From Desulfurispirillum indicum S5 (GTDB taxonomy: Bacteria > Chrysiogenota > Chrysiogenetes > Chrysiogenales > Chrysiogenaceae), in NCBI RefSeq assembly GCF_000177635.2, contig NC_014836.1, positions 1,252,001 to 1,316,000 on the forward strand: a stretch of DNA of 64,000 nucleotides, given 5' to 3'. Below are positions 26,319-34,315 of the stretch, piece after piece; the stretch's first letter is position 1; the number at the start of each line of letters is the position of its first letter. A program made the translations under genes and the position numbers. The notes under the pieces were generated by a model, which was not told the DNA's origin, searched no databases, and saw nothing but the letters and a program-made list of their open reading frames with translations.

Positions 26319-27455
26319 ATGTCTGCAAGTTCGCTCGTTCAGGTCATCCAGGAGGCTCAGTGTATTGTCATCAAGGTAGGCAGCAACGTGCTGGTGCGTG
26401 GCACCGGCCTTGACCTGCCCTTCCTGTACACACTGGCGGAGGATATTCACGAACTGCGCCAGGCCGGAAAAAAAGTGGTCATTGTCACCTCGGGCTCCAT
26501 TGCCACGGCCATGGTCAAACTCGCCACTCCCGCCCGGCCCAAGGCCCTTCCCCTGAAGCAGGCCTACGCCGCTGTCGGGCAGCTGGGGCTGATGTGGGAG
26601 TATGAACGGGCATTTCGCGTCTATAATATTCCTGTAGCCCAGGTGCTGCTGACCAGGGGTGATCTGGAAAACCGCAAACGGTATCTCAATTCCCACAATA
26701 CCTTTATGGCGCTCTTTGATCTGGGTGTCATTCCCATAGTCAATGAAAATGACACCGTGGCCACCGATGAAATCCGTTTCGGTGACAATGACTCTCTCTC
26801 GGCCATGGTTGCCGGGGTGGTGAACGCCGATGTCAATATTATCCTCAGTGATATCGATGGCCTCTATACTGCCAACCCACAGCTTGAACCCGGCGCCACG
26901 CACATTGCGCTGGTGACCAGTATTGATGAGCAGGTGGAGAAGATGGCGGGTAACAGCCTCTCCAGTGTCGGTACTGGTGGCATGATCACCAAAATGCAGG
27001 CGGCGAAAATCTGCATGAATGCCGGCATTCACATGATTATCGGCTGTGGCAGAGGCAACCACGCTCTGCGGCGTCTGATGAAGGGGAAGACCCGGGGGAC
27101 GCTCTTTGAGCCTTCCATTGACGCGGTCTCCGCTAAAAAACGCTGGATACTGCAGTCCCTCACCAGCAAGGGAAAGCTGGTTATCGATGACGGAGCCAGG
27201 CAGGCGCTGACCCGCAAGGACGCCAGCCTGCTGCCCATCGGGGTGACAGGGGTGCAGGGGCGCTTTGAGCGTGGAGACTGTGTGGACATTGTAGGCGCAG
27301 ATGGCGTGGCAGTTGCCAAGGGCCTGGCCCTTTACAGTTCCGATGAGATCGTCCGTATCAAAGGGAAAAAATCTACTGAAATAGAGCAGGTTTTAGGGTA
27401 TACCAATCACGATGACCTCGTTCACCGCGACAACATGGTCCTTTACAATGCGTAA
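26319..27455 (+). CDS. proB: Glutamate 5-kinase
   Basis: A 378-residue enzyme of the first step of proline synthesis (glutamate to glutamyl-5-phosphate). The N-terminal amino-acid-kinase domain (about 1-260) has IKVGSNVL, VTSGSIATAM, NENDTVA and GTGGMITKMQAA. A C-terminal PUA domain (about 280-370) is present, as in the full-length feedback-regulated form. The start is the ATG at 26319 with AAGGAAG upstream; the open frame from 26241 is not used. It is 15 bases before proA. Confidence 0.94.
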   Translation: MSASSLVQVIQEAQCIVIKVGSNVLVRGTGLDLPFLYTLAEDIHELRQAGKKVVIVTSGSIATAMVKLATPARPKALPLKQAYAAVGQLGLMWEYERAFRVYNIPVAQVLLTRGDLENRKRYLNSHNTFMALFDLGVIPIVNENDTVATDEIRFGDNDSLSAMVAGVVNADVNIILSDIDGLYTANPQLEPGATHIALVTSIDEQVEKMAGNSLSSVGTGGMITKMQAAKICMNAGIHMIIGCGRGNHALRRLMKGKTRGTLFEPSIDAVSAKKRWILQSLTSKGKLVIDDGARQALTRKDASLLPIGVTGVQGRFERGDCVDIVGADGVAVAKGLALYSSDEIVRIKGKKSTEIEQVLGYTNHDDLVHRDNMVLYNA

Positions 27456-27470
27456 ATCAAGGAGAACGCC

Positions 27471-28724
27471 ATGAACCAGCTTGCCATCAATTACGCCAGT
27501 GATGCGAAAAGTGCCAGATTCGCCCTGGCTCAACTGGGCAGCGCGCAAAAAAGGACGCTGCTCCATAAAATGGCCGATCAGCTTATTGCCCACAGCGACG
27601 CTATTCTGGAAAGCAACCAGCAGGATATGGTCAATGGGCGCAAGAGTGGGCTCTCCAATGCCATGCTCGACCGACTGCTGCTGAATCCCGAACGCATTGA
27701 AGACATGGCAGACTCGGTGCGCCAGATTGCCGATATGCCCGATCCCGTTGGGGAGAAGTTTGACCACCGTGTCCTGGATAATGGGCTGGAACTTACCAAG
27801 GTTCGCGTGCCCATTGGCGTGGTGATGGTTATATTTGAATCAAGGCCCAATGTGGCCAGCGATGCCGCCGCCCTCTGCGTGAAGTCGGGTAACGCCAGTA
27901 TTCTGCGTGGTGGTAAGGAATCCATTCACTCAGTGACGGCCATTGGCCGTGCCCTGAAGCATGCCCTGTCGGAAATGAAGCTACCCGCCCAGGTTGTCAC
28001 CATGGTGGAGGATGCGGATCGCGCCATTATGGAGGATCTGCTGCGCATGACCAGCAGTATCGACCTGGTGGTACCCCGTGGCGGCGAAGGGCTCATCAAT
28101 TACGTGACTGAGCATTCGCGCATTCCTGTGGTCAAACACGATAAGGGTTTGTGCCATGTGTACATCGACCAGTATGCGGATATGGACATGGCCATCAGGA
28201 TTGCTGTCAACGCCAAAACTCAGCGACCTGGCGTCTGCAATGCCATGGAAACGCTGCTGGTGCATCAGTCCATAGCACCAGCGATTCTGCCCCTTCTCTG
28301 TAAGGAGATGACAAGGAAAAAAGTGGAGATCCGTGGCTGTGAAGCCAGCATAAAACTGTGTCCCGATGCGGGCATCGTGGCGGCAAAGGCGGAGGACTGG
28401 GACACCGAGTACCTGGATCTCATCATGAATCTGCGCGTGGTTGATTCGCTGGAACAGGCAGTTGAGCACATCCAGCAGCATGGCACAGGTCATTCGGAAG
28501 CCATTGTCACCGAGAACTACCACGCGGCCGGACTCTTTCAGAAGATCGTGGATGCCGCTGCCGTTTATGTCAACGCCTCTACCCGCTTTACCGATGGTGG
28601 CCAGTTCGGCATGGGGGCGGAAATCGGCATTTCCACTCAGAAGCTGCACTGTCGAGGCCCCATGGGTGTGCGCGAGCTGACCACTACCAAGTATATTGTC
28701 AGCGGGAGTGGACAGATCCGATGA
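27471..28724 (+). CDS. proA: Gamma-glutamyl phosphate reductase
   Basis: A 417-residue NADPH-dependent aldehyde-dehydrogenase-fold enzyme making glutamate-5-semialdehyde, second step of proline synthesis. Catalytic C256 in RPGVCNAMETLL and the conserved ESRPNV and GLCHVY are present. The stop overlaps the nadD start (ATGA), a common proBA-nadD arrangement. Proline can also serve as an osmolyte, in keeping with a saline habitat. Confidence 0.95.
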   Translation: MNQLAINYASDAKSARFALAQLGSAQKRTLLHKMADQLIAHSDAILESNQQDMVNGRKSGLSNAMLDRLLLNPERIEDMADSVRQIADMPDPVGEKFDHRVLDNGLELTKVRVPIGVVMVIFESRPNVASDAAALCVKSGNASILRGGKESIHSVTAIGRALKHALSEMKLPAQVVTMVEDADRAIMEDLLRMTSSIDLVVPRGGEGLINYVTEHSRIPVVKHDKGLCHVYIDQYADMDMAIRIAVNAKTQRPGVCNAMETLLVHQSIAPAILPLLCKEMTRKKVEIRGCEASIKLCPDAGIVAAKAEDWDTEYLDLIMNLRVVDSLEQAVEHIQQHGTGHSEAIVTENYHAAGLFQKIVDAAAVYVNASTRFTDGGQFGMGAEIGISTQKLHCRGPMGVRELTTTKYIVSGSGQIR

Positions 28725-29335
28725 TCGGTATACTGGGGGGCGTATTCAGCCCGATTCACAACGGACATCTCTTTCTGGCTGAATACGTGATGCACACCCT
28801 GCGTCTGGAAAAGGTCATGTTTCTGCCCTCCAATAAGCCTGCCCATAAAGAAGTGGATGTCATGGACTCCATTGAGCGGCTGCATATGCTGCATCTGGCC
28901 GTGGAGGACAATCCACGTTTTTTTATCTCCACCATGGAGATCGAGCGTTCCGGGTACAGTTATACCGCCGACACCATCCGCAATCTGGAGAACCCGCGCA
29001 ACTACTGCTTTATCACCGGCGCGGATATCTTTTCCACCATAACGAACTGGCAGGACAGTGAGTACCTGCTCAGGAATCTGCGCTTCGCCGTTGCCAGCCG
29101 CCCGGGCAGCATCAGTCTGGACTCCATTGCTGAGCACCTGCCACCCTGGTACCGATCGCACATTACCTCTGACCTGGAGGATACCGCTAAATCCTGCTAT
29201 CTTATTCCCATGCCTGAGCTTGAGATCTCCAGTACCTATATTCGCAACGCGCTGCTGGAGAATCGGCCACTGCGCTACCTGGTTCCAGACCCCGTCTTTT
29301 TTTATCTATCGGAAAAGTATGGTATTGTAAGTTAA
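28721..29335 (+). CDS. nadD: Nicotinate-nucleotide adenylyltransferase
   Basis: A 204-residue enzyme that adenylates nicotinate mononucleotide in NAD synthesis. Nucleotidyltransferase motif GGVFSPIHNGH with HxGH at 13-16, and C-terminal ISSTYIR. ATG overlaps the proA stop. The usual downstream rsfS is absent; a Fur-family gene follows instead. Confidence 0.93.
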   Translation: MIGILGGVFSPIHNGHLFLAEYVMHTLRLEKVMFLPSNKPAHKEVDVMDSIERLHMLHLAVEDNPRFFISTMEIERSGYSYTADTIRNLENPRNYCFITGADIFSTITNWQDSEYLLRNLRFAVASRPGSISLDSIAEHLPPWYRSHITSDLEDTAKSCYLIPMPELEISSTYIRNALLENRPLRYLVPDPVFFYLSEKYGIVS

Positions 29336-29410
29336 GAAAAAAAATGGCAGAATCAATAATGACTCGCAAAGTTAACAAGCAGCACAGAAAATTCCACTGC
29401 GGGGTGAAGT

Positions 29411-29848
29411 ATGCAGACACATAAAAAGAGTATTTCGGAAATTACCTCTTCTCTGCGCGACAAGGGCATGAAGATGACACAGCAGCGCCGGGTTATCCTC
29501 GATGTGCTGCGCAGCACCAAACAGCATCCATCGGCGGAGTGGATTTACAACCAGGTTCGGAAGATCATACCCAATGTCAGTCTGGGGACGGTGTACCGTA
29601 ATCTGAACACCCTGCAGCAGGAAGGCCTGGTGCTGGAGATGAACTATGGCAAAGGCCAGTCCCGTTACGACGGGACGGTGGAACCCCACTACCATGTGCG
29701 CTGCATTCAGTGTGGCCGCATCGACGATGTGGAGTTCGACACCTACGATCATCTGCACGACCAGGTGGAGTCGCGAACCGGTTTCTCCATCAGTGAGCAT
29801 CGTCTGGAGTTCTCCGGTATCTGCCCGGACTGCACCAAATCTGTCTGA
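29411..29848 (+). CDS. Fur/PerR family metalloregulator
   Basis: A 145-residue winged-helix repressor. DNA-binding helix around SLGTVYRNLNTL (57-68). Metal site EPHYHVRC and D/E residues. Structural zinc Cys pairs at 98/101 and 138/141. Two CxxC pairs and the PHYH motif resemble PerR more than Fur, which suggests peroxide or metal-dependent repression; not certain from sequence. It ends at a strong terminator. Confidence 0.85.
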   Translation: MQTHKKSISEITSSLRDKGMKMTQQRRVILDVLRSTKQHPSAEWIYNQVRKIIPNVSLGTVYRNLNTLQQEGLVLEMNYGKGQSRYDGTVEPHYHVRCIQCGRIDDVEFDTYDHLHDQVESRTGFSISEHRLEFSGICPDCTKSV

Positions 29849-29864
29849 AGACACAATTTTCCCT

Positions 29865-29902
29865 GCCACAGCATTGTCATGTCGACAATGCTGTGGCTTT
29901 TT
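29865..29902 (+). terminator. Rho-independent terminator of Fur-family gene
   Basis: 14-bp stem GCCACAGCATTGTC / GACAATGCTGTGGC, loop of 5, then a T run. Confidence 0.9.
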
Positions 29903-30004
29903 TGTGTTCAGCCCACTATGATGTTCAGCTGCTGTCCGTTCACGGGTGGCCGCGGTGCCTGCTCCCCTTTTACGGGCAGGCGAGAACAGTATGAAGGATC
30001 ACGC

Positions 30005-31570
30005 ATGTCCCAGCAGGGAGAAAGTCGTCTTCTGGCCCGCGCAGTGGCCTCATTCGCTTCCGCCACATTTCTCAGCCGCATAGTGGGTTTTGTCCGCGAT
30101 ATGGTCATCGCCATGTTTTTTGGCGCAGGCCATCGCGCCGATGCCTTTTTCATTGCCTTCAGCATTCCTTCGCTGCTCAGGCGGCTTTTTGCCGAGGGAG
30201 CCCTTTCGGCCTCTTTTGTTTCCATCCTCTCCAAAACCGTGAAAAGTGATGGTGACGAACAGGGCAACGAGCTCTTCCAGAAAGTGCTCAGCCTGCTGAG
30301 CGTGGTGCTGGCAGGAGTGACGCTGGTTGGTGTGATTGCCGCGCCCTTGCTGGTCTGGGTCATGGCTCCCGGTTTTGGCCTGGTTGAGGGCAAGCATGAG
30401 ATGACGGTGCTGCTGACCCGCATCATGTTTCCCTTTCTCTTCTTTATCGGCATGGCGACCACCGTGATGGCGGTGCTGAATACCAAGGGGAAATTCTTTA
30501 TCGCGTCCTTTACCTCATTTGCTTTTAACCTCGCCATTATCGTGGCGGCGATCATCGGCTACTACGCCTTTGATCAATCCATATACGCCCTTGGCATTGG
30601 TGTGACCATCGGCGGCCTTCTGCAGTTTCTCATGCAGATCCCAAGCCTCTATCGCCTGCGCTACCGGCTGCGCTTTCGTCTGGATTTCCGCGATCCCCGC
30701 ATCGTGCAGATTGTCACCCTGATGGGGCCTGGGGTGATCGGCCTTGCCGTGGCCCAGGTGAACACCACCGTCGATTCCATCATCGCCAGTTACCTGGTGG
30801 CCGGCAGTGTCAGCTTCCTGTACTATGCCAACCGTCTGGTGCAGTTTCCCCTGGGTGTGTTTGGTGTGGCTGTATCCACGGCGATTCTGCCCGGATTGAG
30901 CCGCAGTGTTGTTGACAGGAATAGCGGCGAGCTCAACGGCCTGCTGCGTCGCGGGATAGACCTGATCAACTTTATCACTCTGCCGTGCATTGTGGGGCTG
31001 GTGATCGCCGGTGATGATATTATCCGCCTGCTCTTTCAGCGGGGTGAGTTCACTGAGTACGACGCGTTGATGACCTACATGGCCCTGGCGGCCTACTCCC
31101 TTGGTTTGCTGGCCTTTGCTCTGGTCAAGCTGGTGGTTTCGCTCTTCTACTCCCTGGAAGACAGTAAGACCCCACTGAAGGCAGCTGCCTGGGCCATGCT
31201 GGTCAATATCCTCCTGAATCTCGCTCTGATGTATCCCCTGGGGCACGCCGGACTGGCGCTGGCCACCTCTGCGGCCAGCTGGGGGAACTTCCTCTATCTG
31301 TGGCATATTGCCCGTCAGCGGGGGATGACTGATGTGCGCCTGTTCAATGGCGAGACCTGGAGAATTCTGCTGGTCAGTGGTATGCTTGGCGCCGTCCTGC
31401 TGGTGATGAAGTTCGCGCTGTTGCCCTGGCTGGACGCGGGCACAGGCCTGCGGGTGGTTCTCTACCTGGGCGTTGCGGCTGCGGTCTATCTGCCCCTGGC
31501 CAGGGTCGCTCGCATTGACTCTCTGAATTATATTCAAAAATCACTTATGAAAAAGGAGATAGCGCCATGA
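30005..31570 (+). CDS. murJ: Lipid II flippase MurJ
   Basis: A 521-residue protein with about 14 membrane helices of the MOP/MVF superfamily; it flips lipid II across the inner membrane for peptidoglycan synthesis. Family marks: FLSRIVGFVRDM near the start, GAGHRADAFFIAFSIPSLLRRLF, and LLFQRGEF. The ATG at 30005 with AAGGAT upstream is chosen; the frame opens earlier inside the terminator. The stop overlaps the prfB start (ATGA). Confidence 0.94.
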   Translation: MSQQGESRLLARAVASFASATFLSRIVGFVRDMVIAMFFGAGHRADAFFIAFSIPSLLRRLFAEGALSASFVSILSKTVKSDGDEQGNELFQKVLSLLSVVLAGVTLVGVIAAPLLVWVMAPGFGLVEGKHEMTVLLTRIMFPFLFFIGMATTVMAVLNTKGKFFIASFTSFAFNLAIIVAAIIGYYAFDQSIYALGIGVTIGGLLQFLMQIPSLYRLRYRLRFRLDFRDPRIVQIVTLMGPGVIGLAVAQVNTTVDSIIASYLVAGSVSFLYYANRLVQFPLGVFGVAVSTAILPGLSRSVVDRNSGELNGLLRRGIDLINFITLPCIVGLVIAGDDIIRLLFQRGEFTEYDALMTYMALAAYSLGLLAFALVKLVVSLFYSLEDSKTPLKAAAWAMLVNILLNLALMYPLGHAGLALATSAASWGNFLYLWHIARQRGMTDVRLFNGETWRILLVSGMLGAVLLVMKFALLPWLDAGTGLRVVLYLGVAAAVYLPLARVARIDSLNYIQKSLMKKEIAP

Positions 31571-32671
31571 TTATCGATTTTCAGCCCCGCATAGATGCCA
31601 TGGAGGAAAAGGTCGAGTTTTTCCGGAGGTGTCTTTGACGTTCCTGCCAAAGAGGAGCGTCTGGCCGAACTGGTTCCCATGATCGAAGACCCTACACTGT
31701 GGAATGATCCCCAGCAGGCGCAGGGTATCCTGCGCGAAGACAAAATGCTCAAGGATGCCCTGGCCGACTTTAACGAGATTCACCGTCTGCTGGAAGATGT
31801 CAAGGTACTCCACGAATTCTGCCAGGAGGACGAGAGTAACGTCGACGAGCTGACGCAGAATCTCGCGAAACTGGAAAAACTCGTTGCCGACTACGAGTTG
31901 ACAGTGCTGCTCTCCGATGAACACGACCCTTCCAACGCCTACCTGACCATCAACGCTGGCGCCGGAGGAACGGAAAGCCAGGACTGGGGGAGTATGCTTA
32001 TGCGCATGTACACCCGTTGGGCGGAAAAGCGCAAGTTCAAGGTCACCATCATGGAATACCAGGAGGGCGAGGAAGCCGGTATCAAGAGCGTAACGCTGTT
32101 TATTGAAGGCCTCTACGCCTATGGAAACCTCAAATCGGAAACGGGTGTTCACCGCCTGGTGCGTATATCGCCGTTTGATTCCAACGCACGCCGTCACACC
32201 TCGTTTACGTCTGTTTTTGTCAGTCCCGAGATCGACGACTCCATTGAAGTGGACATCAGGGAGAGCGACCTGCGTATCGATACATACCGCTCCAGTGGCG
32301 CTGGCGGACAGCACGTCAATACCACGGATTCCGCCGTGCGCATTACCCATACGCCCACTGGCGTGGTCACCCAGTGTCAGAGCGAACGCTCGCAGCACCA
32401 GAACAAGGAACAGGCCATGAAGATGCTGCGGGCCAAGCTCTATGAGCTGGAGCTGGAGAAGAAGCGGCAGGGGCTGCGGGAAGTGGAGGACAGCAAGATG
32501 GATATCGCCTGGGGCAGCCAGATTCGCAGCTATGTCCTGCACCCCTATAAAATGGTCAAGGACCTGCGCACCCGTCACGAAACCGGCAACGCGGAAGCGG
32601 TTCTCGACGGCGCTCTGGATGAATTTATTAAAGCCTACCTGCAGTGGCAGAGCACGGCGGCCGAGTCGTAG
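31567..32671 (+). CDS. prfB: Peptide chain release factor 2, programmed +1 frameshift
   Basis: Release factor for UGA and UAA. The first 23 codons (31567-31635) end in CTT followed by an in-frame TGA at 31636-31638. Reading then continues in the +1 frame from GAC at 31637 to the stop at 32671, giving about 367 residues. Functional motifs are in the second part: GGQ in GAGGQHVNT and the specificity tripeptide SPF in RISPFDSNARR. Low RF2 lets ribosomes shift and make more RF2, an autoregulatory loop. The ATG overlaps the murJ stop by 4 bases. It should not be called a pseudogene. Confidence 0.97.
31625..31639 (+). promoter_or_regulatory. prfB recoding site
   Basis: Internal Shine-Dalgarno-like GGAGGT at 31625-31630, three bases, then CTTTGAC: the slippery CTT and the TGA with C in the next position, which makes it a poor stop. 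Spacing is the same as in the E. coli prfB site. Confidence 0.95.
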
Positions 32672-32684
32672 GCGGCAGGATTTG

Positions 32685-32713
32685 CCACAGGCGGCAGATT
32701 CTGCCGCCTGTGG
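32685..32713 (+). terminator. Stem-loop after prfB
   Basis: Perfect 13-bp stem CCACAGGCGGCAG / CTGCCGCCTGTGG with a 3-base loop. No T run follows, so it may be a Rho-type pause site or 3' stabiliser rather than a classical terminator. Confidence 0.5.
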
Positions 32714-32783
32714 GGCGGTCTCTTCGTTGGGGATAAGGTGAAGTTGTCCCCCGAAAACACTGTTTTGCAAGCACTCAACTCAA

Positions 32784-32801
32784 GTGGTACAGGTATTGCT
32801 C
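32784..32801 (+). promoter_or_regulatory. Sigma-54 promoter of the TAXI-TRAP operon
   Basis: GTGGTACAGGTATTGCT carries GG at 32786-32787 and GC at 32798-32799, exactly 10 bases between, with TTGCT at -12. Consensus is TGGCAC-N5-TTGC. Initiation about 12 bases downstream (near 32811) would leave a short leader with the TAXI gene's GAGGAGG. The NtrC-type activator that such a promoter needs is encoded at 38558. A 13-base palindrome AAAACA-C-TGTTTT at 32754-32766 lies just upstream; its role is unclear. Confidence 0.75.
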
Positions 32802-32837
32802 ATGTACCGTGGCATCCAACATTTGAGGAGGCTTTCC

Positions 32838-33800
32838 ATGAAGAAGATCCTGGTATCCCTGAGTATTTTTCTTTCCCTGGCGGTTCTGGCCGTGAGTGCT
32901 GCTGCCCAGCAGTTTGACAGAAACCTGTTTATCACCATCGCCACTGGCGGTACTTCCGGAGTTTACTATCCCATCGGCGGAGCGGTAGCCAATATTATCG
33001 CCCGTGACCTGAAAGTGGACACCTCTGTCCAGTCCACGGGAGCCTCTGTGGAAAACATCAACCTGCTGAATCGAAACCGTGTTGAACTGGCCATCGTCAT
33101 GGGCGACGCTGTGGCTCAGGCCTATGAGGGAATCGGCGCCTTTGAAGGTCGTCCCGGTAACAAGGATCTGCGTGGCCTGACGGCCCTCTACCCCAACTAT
33201 GTGCAGCTGGTGACCACGACGCGCACCGGCATCAACTCTGTGCGTGATCTGGAAGGCCGCCGTGTGGGCGTGGGTGCCGCCAACTCCGGGGTTGAGTTGA
33301 ACGCCCGTCTGATCCTGGAAGCCCATGGCATGAGCTATGATAACATCCGTCAGGATTACCTCTCCTACAGCGAAGCGGTTGATCAGATCAAAAACGGCAT
33401 GATTGACGCGGCCTTTGTCACCAGCGGAATTCCCAATGCGACGGTCATTGATCTCTCCACCACCCATGAGGCCAAGATCATTCCCATTGACAATGACGCG
33501 CTTGCCTACCTCACCAAAAATTACCCTTTCTTTGCCGCAGGCATTATTCCCGGCGGAACCTACAACGATAAAAATGATGTGCAGACTGCAACCATCACCA
33601 ACGTCATGCTGGTCAACCATCGCCTCTCCGACGATGTGGTCTATCATATCACCAAATCATTGTTTGAAAATCTGGACACCCTGTACGGAGCCCATAACGC
33701 CGCGCGTAACATCAAGCTGGAGGCAGTTGCCGACGGCATGCCGGTGCCCTTCCATCCTGGTGCCGAGCGCTATTTCCGCGAAGTCGGTGTGTTGAAATAA
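32838..33800 (+). CDS. TAXI-family TRAP transporter substrate-binding protein
   Basis: A 320-residue periplasmic protein: signal peptide 1-23 (cleavage near AAA-QQ), then ITIATGGTSGVYYPIGGA, the TAXI hallmark, and IIPGGTY near 225. It captures a dicarboxylate or amino-acid-like solute (often glutamate or 2-oxoglutarate in studied members) for the membrane permease encoded 0.5 kb downstream. ATG at 32838 with GAGGAGG upstream. First gene behind the sigma-54 promoter. Confidence 0.9.
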   Translation: MKKILVSLSIFLSLAVLAVSAAAQQFDRNLFITIATGGTSGVYYPIGGAVANIIARDLKVDTSVQSTGASVENINLLNRNRVELAIVMGDAVAQAYEGIGAFEGRPGNKDLRGLTALYPNYVQLVTTTRTGINSVRDLEGRRVGVGAANSGVELNARLILEAHGMSYDNIRQDYLSYSEAVDQIKNGMIDAAFVTSGIPNATVIDLSTTHEAKIIPIDNDALAYLTKNYPFFAAGIIPGGTYNDKNDVQTATITNVMLVNHRLSDDVVYHITKSLFENLDTLYGAHNAARNIKLEAVADGMPVPFHPGAERYFREVGVLK

Positions 33801-33857
33801 ATCAAGGTGAAACCAGGGGTGCCCTTGGGGGCGCCCCGCATTTCGGGAGGTACTCTG

Positions 33858-34310
33858 GTGGTGTTTATGGTGCGTCTGCTGCTGTTGCTGTTTCTCGCCG
33901 TTTCCACGGTCAGCGCCGAGGGACTCGTGCTGGAAATACGCCACGCACGCAGCCATGAGGTCCACTTCCACGCCCCGGTGGAGCCCGATGATGAAATCAC
34001 GCTTGCCTGGATTCATTCGGTGGAACTGACCCCCTGGATGGAAACCTACCAGGTGCAGATCGATGGAACACTTGTGCTGACGCAGACGCGCTTTTTCTCT
34101 TATGGGGCGGGTGTTCCCCATCAGAGTGGAAACTGTTCGGTGAATGGTGGGCAGGTGGTCTGCACGGGATTTGATTTACAGCTCGACTTTCTCCAGTGGA
34201 TCCACTCATTCGATGCCGAATACCATGTCCTTCTGAATCAACGGATTCTGCTGGACCGTGACGACCTCCCCCACCATGAACCGCTCAGACTCTCCATACA
34301 ATCAAGGTGA
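33858..34310 (+). CDS. DUF1850 family protein
   Basis: About 150 residues with a signal peptide or N-terminal membrane anchor. HSVELTPWMETYQV is typical of DUF1850, small exported proteins found almost only between TAXI binding proteins and their permeases. The start is likely GTG 33858 (GGGAGG 7 bases upstream); GTG 33861 and ATG 33867 are alternatives. Its stop TGA is 5 bases before the permease ATG. It may assist docking, but no experiment is known to me. Confidence 0.75.
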   Translation: MVFMVRLLLLLFLAVSTVSAEGLVLEIRHARSHEVHFHAPVEPDDEITLAWIHSVELTPWMETYQVQIDGTLVLTQTRFFSYGAGVPHQSGNCSVNGGQVVCTGFDLQLDFLQWIHSFDAEYHVLLNQRILLDRDDLPHHEPLRLSIQSR

Positions 34311-34315
34311 TCCCA

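Noticed and set aside
31567-31638. In-frame TGA after 23 codons of prfB read as a pseudogene
   Set aside because: It is the conserved RF2 recoding site with Shine-Dalgarno-like element and CTTTGAC.
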